Shown here: in pieces, positions 1 through 5,127 of the stretch
Layout: each line of letters opens with the position of its first letter
Numbering within the stretch: the first letter of the stretch is position 1
DNA from: Serratia sp. DD3
GTDB lineage: Bacteria > Pseudomonadota > Gammaproteobacteria > Enterobacterales > Enterobacteriaceae
Length of the DNA: 5,304 nucleotides
Assembly (NCBI RefSeq): GCF_000496755.2
Contig: NZ_AYKS02000073.1
Span: 1-5,304 of the forward strand
Direction of reading: 5' to 3'
Position numbers and translations under genes: made by a program
Notes under the pieces: model-generated
What the model saw: only the letters and a program-made list of their open reading frames with translations
What the model was told of the DNA's origin: nothing
The model's database searches: none

Positions 1-42
1 CCCGCCGGGCGTGTCCATATCGAGCAGAATGCCGTCCACCAT
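1..42 (-). CDS. C: Start of truncated capsid protease gpC, cut by window edge
   Basis: This is the second occurrence of the C fragment. From the ATG at 42 it encodes 14 residues (MVDGILLDMDTPGG), equal to gpC residues 122-135, and it runs off the left edge of the window. C-matching sequence continues upstream to base 92 without another ATG in frame. It duplicates the beginning of the long C fragment at the right end of the window. If the molecule is circular, the two are the same gene. Confidence 0.7.
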   Translation of the reverse strand, partial: MVDGILLDMDTPGG

Positions 43-112
43 CGGATCGCTGGCAGCCTGTTGCAGACGGGCGATAATGCCGTTGTAACCGGCCCGAGGT
101 TTTCAGGAACAT
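1..112 (-). CDS. Left copy of G-start/C chimeric reading frame (partial)
   Basis: The authentic start of tail assembly gene G is at 112-110, preceded by a good ribosome binding site (GGAGAG, 7 nt before the ATG) and 15 nt after the V stop codon. After five G codons (MFLKT) the frame crosses the joint into C sequence read in the wrong frame, giving SGRLQRHYRPSATG and onward. It is open to the window edge. The copy at the right end shows that it stops after 43 residues. Functional gpG and its frameshifted product gpGT cannot be made from this remnant. It is probably translated only as a meaningless peptide. Confidence 0.45.
   Translation of the reverse strand, partial: MFLKTSGRLQRHYRPSATGCQRSDGGRHSARYGHARR
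93..97. other. Novel joint between start of G and interior of C (left copy)
   Basis: Read on the minus strand, bases 112-98 are the first five codons of lambda G (MFLKT), and bases 92 downward are lambda C from inside codon 105 (the following residues are GYNGIIARLQQ). Between them lie five bases, TCGGG. In normal lambda these points are about 5 kb apart and in the opposite order, with C upstream of G. The joint is therefore a duplication-type or circle junction. The spacer is either added sequence or C sequence from slightly upstream: from memory, lambda C reads TCGGG five bases before this point. Confidence 0.85.
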
Positions 113-127
113 CGCTGACTCTCCGGA
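113..127 (-). promoter_or_regulatory. Intact G ribosome binding site at V-G boundary
   Basis: The minus strand carries CCGGAGAGTCAGCG between the V stop (128) and the G ATG (112). GGAGAG lies 7 nt before the start codon. The site is repeated at 5113-5127. It shows that the rearrangement left the G initiation region untouched and broke the gene only after codon five. Confidence 0.6.
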
Positions 128-868
128 TTAACTGGCGGTGACGGTAATTTCTGCAACCGCAGCAAACTCACCATTACCGGATACAACCGGAATGTTGACC
201 TTGCCTGCAGCAACGCCGTTCACGGTGATGGTCATACCACTGACCGACACGGTGGCTTTTGTTTTATCCGCAGACACCGCACGAAAGCTCTTGTCGGTTA
301 CGCCCTCCGGCTGGAAGGCCACGGTCAGCGTGGTGCTCTGCCCTTTCACCACCGAGGTGCTGGCAGGCGTCACGGTCATGCCGGTTGCCGCTGTTACCGT
401 GCTGCGATCTTCTGCCATCGACGGACGTCCCACATTGGTGACTTTCACCGTGCGGGTGATCACTTCCTTCGCCGTCACCGCCTTACCGATACTGCTGACC
501 CAGCCACGGAACACATCGACCGTGCCGTTCGGGAAGCGGATTTTATAGGCACGGGTATCGCCTTCATTAAACCACGCCAGCAGCGCCTGCTGCCCCTGCT
601 CTCCGGGCATCCACGCCAGCGTGAAGCTGGTATCTCCGGCAGATTTCTGCCCCTGCCCGGTCGCAGTCCAGTCTGCATCTTCATCATCGAGATAGCTGTC
701 GTCATAGGACTCAGCGGTCAGTTCGCCGGGCGTCAGGTCTTTAACTTTTGCCAGACGCGACCAGTCAACGTCTGAAAGCGGATTCGCGTAAGGGTCACCG
801 CTCCCCTTATAAACCCACAGGGTGGTCCCGGCACCTTTCACCGGCATTGTAGGATTTGGTACAGGCAT
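128..868 (-). CDS. V: Major tail tube protein gpV
   Basis: This gene makes the tube subunit of the long, flexible, non-contractile lambda tail. In the virion, stacked hexamer rings of gpV form the channel for DNA. The 246-residue product agrees with lambda gpV. Residues 1 to about 155 form the tube domain, with an acidic stretch at about 56-66 ([11 protein letters not shown]). Residues from about 163 to 246 form a bacterial Ig-like (Big_2-type) domain, recognisable by the TVTPAS and [10 protein letters not shown] pattern and the closing beta strand EITVTAS. I chose the start at MPVPN (868) because GAGG lies 6 nt upstream and the frame begins 7 nt after the U stop. A longer in-frame version (from 898) would overlap U and lacks support. 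The gene is intact, and the normal next gene, G, is broken five codons in. Confidence 0.97.
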
Positions 869-875
869 AGCGTCC

Positions 876-1271
876 TCACATTTCATAGGTAATGACATAA
901 GTCAGATCGGCTGAACTCCACAAGCCCGCATCATCGTCGCGCCGGTAGTCATAGCCGCTGGCCACCATACTGGTGATCAAATCTGACAGTGCCGGGATAT
1001 CGCTCATCACCGGATAAATCCGGGACTCCATCCACGCATCCAGCTCTGAATCCGGCACCTGAGCAGGCAGGAAAACTTCGATATGCAGCTCCGCCTGCCA
1101 GGTATCGCTGTCCAGCTCTTCGCCCGTGTATTCAGCGCCGGTGAGATAAACGGCAACTGCCGGAAAATCCGCCTCATCAAAAACAGCGGGGCGACCATCA
1201 AAAAACGTCGCCCCGGTGTCATGCTTCTCCAGTGCATCCAGTACGGCTGCACGGAGTTCAGTATGTTTCAT
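876..1271 (-). CDS. U: Tail terminator protein gpU
   Basis: gpU caps the tail tube when it reaches the length set by the tape measure protein. It is known to form a hexameric ring, which stops gpV polymerisation and presents the surface that binds the filled head. The product has 131 residues, the normal lambda length, and reads as the lambda protein from [18 protein letters not shown] to the C-terminal VITYEM. Its ATG overlaps the Z stop in an ATGA arrangement (1271-1268), so its translation is probably coupled to Z. V follows after 7 nt, with the V ribosome binding site running into the U stop codon. Nothing is truncated or altered. Confidence 0.97.
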
Positions 1272-1846
1272 CGCTTTATTACCATCCTCAGTTGATGCTG
1301 CAGCGCATAGCCCAGCTCTTTCGGAAGACGTTCACGCCGTATCCGCTCAATATTTTGTTTAAACGCCGTGGTCAGCGGCACCGCCATCGGGATTTTCACC
1401 ACATCAATGGGGTAACGGTTTTTCCCAGCCACACGCTGCATGACATGCCACCGGCCATTTTTCAGTTGCTGAATAAACGCGCCGGGAATACGACGGTTAC
1501 CCACCACAAGCACGCTGCCGCCACCTTTCAGGGATGAACGCTGCCCCTTTTTACGACGCCTGCGGCGCGAAAGGACAACCCGCGCATTACCCAGCTTGAT
1601 TACGGGCAAATCCCCCCGGTTAACTTTGATTCTGGCCTGCGGATTTTTGACCGTGGCCCTTTTCAGCCTGGCCCTTTCCTTTACCAGTTTCCGGCGTACC
1701 TTTGTCTCACGGGCAACCTGTGACGCCGACTGCGATATCGCGGATGAAGCAACGCGGTTAATGGCCATTGCGGCGGCACCAGGCACCGCCGTTTTGCTGA
1801 TACGGCTGAGGTTTTCAACGGCCTGCTCAAGACCTTTTATGGCCAT
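1268..1846 (-). CDS. Z: Tail completion protein gpZ
   Basis: gpZ acts late in lambda tail assembly and is needed for the finished tail to join the head productively. It belongs to the HK97 gp10-like minor tail family. The 192-residue product is strikingly basic: RRKLVKERARLKR at residues 51-63 and a run of seven basic residues (RRRRRKK) at 94-100. This fits contact with DNA at the head-tail junction, although that role is my inference. The ATG at 1846 follows the FII stop by 11 nt, with a purine-rich AAGGGGG ribosome binding site. The stop overlaps the U start by four bases. The length equals that of lambda gpZ and no disruption is seen. Confidence 0.96.
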   Translation of the reverse strand: MAIKGLEQAVENLSRISKTAVPGAAAMAINRVASSAISQSASQVARETKVRRKLVKERARLKRATVKNPQARIKVNRGDLPVIKLGNARVVLSRRRRRKKGQRSSLKGGGSVLVVGNRRIPGAFIQQLKNGRWHVMQRVAGKNRYPIDVVKIPMAVPLTTAFKQNIERIRRERLPKELGYALQHQLRMVIKR

Positions 1847-1857
1847 ACATCCCCCTT

Positions 1858-2211
1858 TCAGCGGCGACGGTTAACGGCAGGCGGTACGCCCCGTCCAAGC
1901 CAGAGATGACAACTTCCGCCATCATCCGGCGAAACCCGATCTACCCAGAAATTTTCCTCACCGATGGTCAGCGTGTCTCCACGCCGCAGCTGCCGCACCT
2001 CATCAGTCCGGACAAACAGGGACGGGCTGGAGCCTTCAACGCGCACGCCCTGTCCGGCATAGCTGATATTTTCAGGGTCATCAAAAACACCACGTATCAC
2101 CGCACCTGACTGCTCACCGGATGTAATGGTGGCTGACGTTCCCATGTACCCGCGTATCGTTTCATCGGCGCGGGCAATGGCAGCATCGAACAGGTTATCG
2201 AAATCAGCCAC
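1858..2211 (-). CDS. FII: Head-tail joining protein gpFII
   Basis: gpFII binds at the head's connector vertex, after gpW, once DNA has been packaged. It creates the surface to which the tail (gpU end) attaches. The 117-residue product, starting MADFDNLFDAAIARADETI and ending in the basic tail RRR, agrees with lambda gpFII in length and sequence. It uses a GTG start (2211-2209), preceded by GGAGG with a 4-nt spacer, 11 nt after the FI stop. No ATG-initiated version would keep the conserved N-terminus. The neighbours FI and Z are in standard lambda order. Confidence 0.96.
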   Translation of the reverse strand: MADFDNLFDAAIARADETIRGYMGTSATITSGEQSGAVIRGVFDDPENISYAGQGVRVEGSSPSLFVRTDEVRQLRRGDTLTIGEENFWVDRVSPDDGGSCHLWLGRGVPPAVNRRR

Positions 2212-2222
2212 AGCGCCTCCCG

Positions 2223-2621
2223 TTATTGCATTCTGGCCAGGCCGCGCTCTGTCATTTCGGCTGCCACACCGGCAGAGACACGAAACGCCGTTCCCGGCAG
2301 CACAAATGCCACAGGTTCATCCCGCGTGGCGTGAAGTGCATCAGTATGCAGCTTCACCAGTGCCACGACCGTGACCAGTTCAGACGTATCCAGAATCACG
2401 GTATCCGGCTGCGCTGATCCCACCTCATTTTCATGTCCGGTCAGCACATTTTCCCGGCTGAGAGGGGTGTCCTGACCGGCAGTTTCATCCGTGTCATCAA
2501 GCTCCTCTTTCAGCTCTGCCACACGGAGCGCCAGTTCTTCTTTCGTCCCCGTCAGGCTGACATCACGGTTCAGTTGTTCACCCAGCGAGCGGAGACGGGC
2601 AATCAGTTCATCTTTCGTCAT
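2223..2621 (-). CDS. FI: DNA packaging accessory protein gpFI
   Basis: gpFI promotes docking of the terminase-DNA complex on the prohead and speeds terminase turnover during lambda DNA packaging. It is not a major part of the mature particle. The product has 132 residues. The N-terminal part (MTKDELIARLRSLG through TKEELALRVAELKEEL, about residues 1-43) looks like a small helix-extended-helix fold followed by an acidic helical linker (DDTDETAGQD). The C-terminal part is expected to contact the capsid. The start at 2621 is set by GGAGG five bases upstream. A longer frame from 2660 would begin inside the hairpin that follows E and is unlikely. FII starts 11 nt downstream. Confidence 0.96.
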   Translation of the reverse strand: MTKDELIARLRSLGEQLNRDVSLTGTKEELALRVAELKEELDDTDETAGQDTPLSRENVLTGHENEVGSAQPDTVILDTSELVTVVALVKLHTDALHATRDEPVAFVLPGTAFRVSAGVAAEMTERGLARMQ

Positions 2622-2642
2622 GGACTCCTCCACAGAGAAACA

Positions 2643-2660
2643 ATGGCCCCGAAGGGCCAT
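2643..2660 (-). terminator. Stable UUCG-loop hairpin between E and FI
   Basis: On the minus strand, two bases after the E stop codon, the RNA can form a perfect 7-bp stem (AUGGCCC with GGGCCAU) closed by a UUCG loop on a C-G pair, one of the most stable tetraloops known. What follows is only modestly U-rich (UUGUUUCUC), so this is a weak intrinsic terminator at best. It could equally protect the 3' end of the E message from exonucleases, or lower expression of FI and downstream genes relative to E. The structure is plain in the sequence; its function here is inferred. Confidence 0.55.
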
Positions 2661-2662
2661 GA

Positions 2663-3688
2663 TTACGCCAGTTGTACGGACACGAACTCATCAGGGTCAG
2701 CCAGCAGCATCAGCGGTGCTGACTGAATCATGGTGAACTCACGCGCCGGATCGCCGGTGGTCACCCAGTTTTTCGGGTAACGGGCAGAGGCGTTAATGCC
2801 TTCGCGCTGTGCGTCCGCATCCTGAATGCAGCCATAGGTGCGCAGACCGCGTGCCTGAGTGTTCCCCAGCACCATCGTGTTGTCCGGCAGGAAGTTCTTT
2901 TTGACGCCGTTTTCCACGTACTGTCCGGAATACACGACGATGGCCACATCGCCATACATCCCCTTATAGGACACCGCTTTGCCCAGGTCTTTCACCGCTG
3001 TCTCCAGCTCGGAATTAGAGCCACGACGGGTATCCAGCTTCTCCTTGACGGCTTTGAAGGAACGGAACAGCGCCCAGCCTTTCGGATCGAACACGATGAT
3101 ATTCACCACACCGCTGGCGTTCAGCGCGTAGGCTTCGATATCGTCGGTCGGGTCATACGTGGACTTGTCACGCTTGCTCCACTCCGTGCCGCCGGACTGC
3201 GTGATGTTATTCTCCTCACTGCGGCCCATATCCACCTCAACCGGATCGAAGGCTTCACCGGTCATGGTGTATTTGCCCTTAAGCACGGCAGAAACTGCCT
3301 GCATCTCTTCGACCTGAGCAATGGCCAGCTCTTCGTCACGCATGTTCTGCATGATGATGCGACGGCGGCGGTAAGCCGGGTCCGCCAGATTCTGCGGATC
3401 TTCATCCGGCAGGCGACGCAGGGTCATCTGCGGATTCACTTCATGCTTCGGCTTGACATATCCCGGCGTAAATTCAGAGGTGGAGCCGCCACGGGAACGG
3501 ATAACCTCACCGGAAACAATCGGCGAAACGTACAGCGCCATGTTTACCAGTCCCGGAATTTGTGAGAGATAGACTTTCTCCGTGGTGAAGGGATAGCTCT
3601 CACGGAAAAAGAGACGCAGAAACAGCGGATCAAACTTAAATTTCTGCTCATTTGCCGCCAGCAGTTGGGCGGTTGTGTACATCGACAT
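2663..3688 (-). CDS. E: Major capsid protein gpE
   Basis: gpE builds the icosahedral (T=7) lambda head shell with the HK97 fold. It first assembles as a prohead around the gpNu3 scaffold, then expands during packaging and is stabilised by gpD. The 341-residue product reads from MSMYTTAQLLAANEQKF to the C-terminal DEFVSVQLA, as in lambda. Residues 107-126 (AYRRRRIIMQNMRDEELAIA) fall in the region expected to form the long spine helix. Only one cysteine is visible (GCIQDAD, near residue 293). The start at 3688 has GGGA about 8 nt upstream. A second ATG two codons later could also serve. A GTG-started extension to 3715 would begin inside a hairpin and is rejected. The gene lies between two RNA hairpins and is intact. 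Confidence 0.98.
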   Translation of the reverse strand: MSMYTTAQLLAANEQKFKFDPLFLRLFFRESYPFTTEKVYLSQIPGLVNMALYVSPIVSGEVIRSRGGSTSEFTPGYVKPKHEVNPQMTLRRLPDEDPQNLADPAYRRRRIIMQNMRDEELAIAQVEEMQAVSAVLKGKYTMTGEAFDPVEVDMGRSEENNITQSGGTEWSKRDKSTYDPTDDIEAYALNASGVVNIIVFDPKGWALFRSFKAVKEKLDTRRGSNSELETAVKDLGKAVSYKGMYGDVAIVVYSGQYVENGVKKNFLPDNTMVLGNTQARGLRTYGCIQDADAQREGINASARYPKNWVTTGDPAREFTMIQSAPLMLLADPDEFVSVQLA

Positions 3689-3701
3689 AAAAAAATCCCG
3701 T

Positions 3702-3726
3702 AAAAAAAGCCGCACAGGCGGCCTTT
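3702..3726 (-). terminator. Terminator-like hairpin with U-run between D and E
   Basis: On the minus strand, the D-E gap contains GCCGC, loop CUGU, GCGGC, followed directly by seven U residues (3708-3702). The stem can be extended by one G-U and three A-U pairs. This is the textbook shape of a Rho-independent terminator, though the G+C part is short. The stem base is 14 nt before the E start codon. In lambda, late transcripts are antiterminated by Q and could read through it. It might then act as an attenuator, an RNA-stability element or a translational control for E. The hairpin is seen; its activity is not shown. Confidence 0.55.
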
Positions 3727-3743
3727 AGTGATGAAGGGTAAAG

Positions 3744-4076
3744 TTAAACGATGCTGATTGCCGTTCCGGCAAACGCGGTCCGTTTTTTCGTCTCGTCGCT
3801 GGCAGCCTCCGGCCAGAGCACATCCTCATAACGGAACGTGCCGGACTTGTAGAACGTCAGCGTGGTGCTGGTCTGGTCAGCAGCAACCGCAAGAATGCCA
3901 ACGGCAGCACCGTCGGTGGTGCCATCCCACGCAACCAGCTTACGGCTGGAGGTGTCCAGCATCAGCGGGGTCATTGCAGGCGCTTTCGCACTCAATCCGC
4001 CGGGCGCGGTTGCGGTATGAGCCGGGTCACTGTTGCCCTGCGGCTGGTAATGGGTAAAGGTTTCTTTGCTCGTCAT
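3744..4076 (-). CDS. D: Capsid decoration (stabilisation) protein gpD
   Basis: gpD trimers bind the threefold sites of the expanded lambda capsid and cement it against the pressure of packaged DNA. They are needed to package full-length genomes. The product has 110 residues and agrees with lambda gpD. A flexible, polar N-terminus ([18 protein letters not shown]) orders on binding the shell. A beta-rich core follows ([27 protein letters not shown]) and the chain ends in GTAISIV. The start at 4076 is supported by AAGGG seven bases upstream and by the known N-terminus. A version starting two codons earlier (MF added) would overlap the spacer. The gene begins 9 nt after the shared C/Nu3 stop. Confidence 0.97.
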
Positions 4077-4085
4077 AAACATCCC

Positions 4086-4481
4086 TTACACTGGTGTGTT
4101 CAGCAAATCGTTAACGGCATCAGATGCCGGGTTACCTGCAGCCAGCGGTGCCGGTGCCCCCTGCATCAGACGATCCAGCGCAGTGTCACTGCGCGCCTGT
4201 GCACTCTGTGGTGCTGCGGCCAGAATGCGGCGGGCCGTTTTCACGGTCATACCGGGGGTTTCTGCCAGCACGCGTGCCTGTTCTTCGCGTCCGTGAGCCT
4301 CCTCACAGTTGAGGATCCCCATAATGCGGCTGTTTTCTGCCGCAACCGCTGCGGTGATCTGCGCGTTCACGTCCGGCTGCGCCGCGCTGGCGTTCTCGCC
4401 CTCCGTCGCTGGCACCACGTCAGTAACGTCAGCCTGCGAAGCAGTGGCTGAAACAGTTGTTGATTGAGCCTCTTTGGTCAT
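4086..4481 (-). CDS. nu3: Capsid scaffolding protein gpNu3, nested in C
   Basis: Nu3 is the internal scaffold that guides gpE assembly into proheads and is then removed by the gpC protease. It is read in the same frame as the 3' part of C, from an internal start, so it equals the C-terminal third of gpC. I place the start at the ATG at 4481-4479 (MTKEAQSTTVSATAS), giving 131 residues. A strong AGGAGG sits five bases upstream, and the site matches the reported lambda Nu3 start as I recall it. The product is Ala- and Gln-rich, acidic, low in hydrophobic core, and ends DAVNDLLNTPV. It is unaffected by the C truncation, so scaffold can still be made from this segment. Confidence 0.88.
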   Translation of the reverse strand: MTKEAQSTTVSATASQADVTDVVPATEGENASAAQPDVNAQITAAVAAENSRIMGILNCEEAHGREEQARVLAETPGMTVKTARRILAAAPQSAQARSDTALDRLMQGAPAPLAAGNPASDAVNDLLNTPV

Positions 4482-5042
4482 TCGCCCTCCTGAGAGACGG
4501 GATTTACGTGCATCCAGTGCATCACGCATGACGGTGATCGCATCGGTGCTGTTAACAAGTTCATCAGCCAGTCCGGCATCAATGGCCTCCTGACCGCTGT
4601 ACACTGCAGCCTCGGTATCCAGCACAACCTGCACGGACAGGCCGGTATATGCCGACACCTTCTGCGCAAACATCTGGCGGGTTGCGTCCATCCGGGACTG
4701 CAGTGTCTCCCGGACGTCATCCGGAAGATGGCTGTAGGGGTTGCCATCCACCTTATGGCTGCCGCTGTAAATCAGCGTGATTTCCACACCCTGTTTCTCC
4801 AGCGCAGCACCGTAATTACTGTGAGCCATCATGACGCCGATGGAGCCTGTCCGGGCGGTCTGCGTGACCAGACGCCGGGAGGCGGCACTGGCAAGCAACT
4901 GACCTGCACTGCAGTTCATGTCGTTGGCAAGCGCCCATACCGGTTTTATGTCACGCACACGGGCGATGATGTCAGCGCAGTCAAATGCCCCCGCCACCAT
5001 CCCGCCGGGCGTGTCCATATCGAGCAGAATGCCGTCCACCAT
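4086..5042 (-). CDS. C: Capsid maturation protease gpC, N-terminally truncated
   Basis: gpC is an S49-family (SppA/ClpP-like) serine protease inside the prohead that cleaves the scaffold, the portal and itself. Lambda gpC has 439 residues. Here sequence matching C begins at 5092, and the first in-frame ATG is 5042, giving the last 318 residues. The nucleophile serine is present in NCSAGQ (residue 45 here, gpC Ser166), and the partner lysine in GSHKVDG (residue 97, gpC Lys218). The N-terminal 105 residues, up to GMT, are missing because of the joint with G, and an in-frame TGA at 5105-5103 blocks any fusion. No good ribosome binding site precedes 5042. The ORF is probably a remnant, although both active-site residues survive. 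The 3' end doubles as Nu3, and D follows after 9 nt. Confidence 0.85.
   Translation of the reverse strand: MVDGILLDMDTPGGMVAGAFDCADIIARVRDIKPVWALANDMNCSAGQLLASAASRRLVTQTARTGSIGVMMAHSNYGAALEKQGVEITLIYSGSHKVDGNPYSHLPDDVRETLQSRMDATRQMFAQKVSAYTGLSVQVVLDTEAAVYSGQEAIDAGLADELVNSTDAITVMRDALDARKSRLSGGRMTKEAQSTTVSATASQADVTDVVPATEGENASAAQPDVNAQITAAVAAENSRIMGILNCEEAHGREEQARVLAETPGMTVKTARRILAAAPQSAQARSDTALDRLMQGAPAPLAAGNPASDAVNDLLNTPV
4482..4494 (-). promoter_or_regulatory. Strong ribosome binding site for internal Nu3 start
   Basis: On the minus strand, CAGGAGGGCGA directly precedes ATG at 4481. The AGGAGG core is complementary to the 16S rRNA tail with ideal spacing. It lies inside the C reading frame, encoding the SGG of RLSGGR just before the Nu3 methionine. 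It explains how scaffold is made in excess of protease from one reading frame. Confidence 0.8.
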
Positions 5043-5112
5043 CGGATCGCTGGCAGCCTGTTGCAGACGGGCGATAATGCCGTTGTAACCGGCCCGAGGT
5101 TTTCAGGAACAT
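4981..5112 (-). CDS. 43-residue chimeric ORF: G start fused out of frame to C
   Basis: The natural ribosome binding site and ATG of tail gene G open this frame. It keeps MFLKT from gpG, then reads through the spacer into C sequence shifted out of the C frame (SGRLQRHYRPSATGCQRSDG and on) and stops at TGA 4983-4981 after 43 codons. The junction-derived part is arginine-rich and resembles no family I know. It overlaps the truncated C start at 5042 and ends 61 nt beyond it. It is likely to be translated, because the initiation signals are intact, but it is an accident of the rearrangement and not a selected gene. Confidence 0.4.
   Translation of the reverse strand: MFLKTSGRLQRHYRPSATGCQRSDGGRHSARYGHARRDGGGGI
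5093..5097. other. Novel joint between start of G and interior of C (right copy)
   Basis: This is the same joint as at 93-97, with the same 5-base spacer, and here it sits at the head of the long C fragment. Two copies of one breakpoint exactly 5000 bp apart cannot come from a simple two-copy tandem duplication, which has only one novel joint. They require a circle, three or more tandem copies, or a contig whose ends overlap. Confidence 0.85.
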
Positions 5113-5127
5113 CGCTGACTCTCCGGA

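Larger units (their letters stand above)
1..304. repeat. Left copy of a 304-bp direct repeat
   Basis: Every base of this stretch is identical to 5001-5304, compared block by block. The repeat contains a piece of gene C (1-92), the 5-bp junction (93-97), the start of G with its ribosome binding site (98-127) and the last 58 codons of V with its stop (128-304). Its right edge is the end of the window rather than a biological boundary. It is therefore best read as one turn of a 5000-bp period, meaning a circle or tandem copies, and not as a dispersed repeat. Confidence 0.98.

Noticed and set aside
1..304. Phage direct terminal repeats (as in T7-like genomes)
   Set aside because: Lambda uses cohesive ends at cos, not terminal repeats. 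The unit lacks terminase, and the joint interrupts two genes, so a biological terminus is unlikely.
138..548. Plus-strand open frame of 136 codons opposite V
   Set aside because: It is antisense to the intact V gene, has no ribosome binding site or recognisable family, and arises from the codon pattern of V.
128..898. Longer V frame starting at ATG 898
   Set aside because: It would overlap the end of U by 23 bases and has no suitable ribosome binding site. MPVPN at 868 is the known start.
2223..2660. Longer FI frame starting at ATG 2660
   Set aside because: The start falls in the UUCG hairpin. GGAGG points to the ATG at 2621, which gives the normal 132 residues.
2663..3715. Longer E reading frame starting at GTG 3715
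   Set aside because: The start would lie inside the hairpin before E and lacks a ribosome binding site. The ATG at 3688 matches the lambda N-terminus.
4017..4451. Plus-strand open frame of 144 codons opposite D and Nu3
   Set aside because: It is Arg/Cys/His-rich shadow coding antisense to two certain genes, with no initiation signal.
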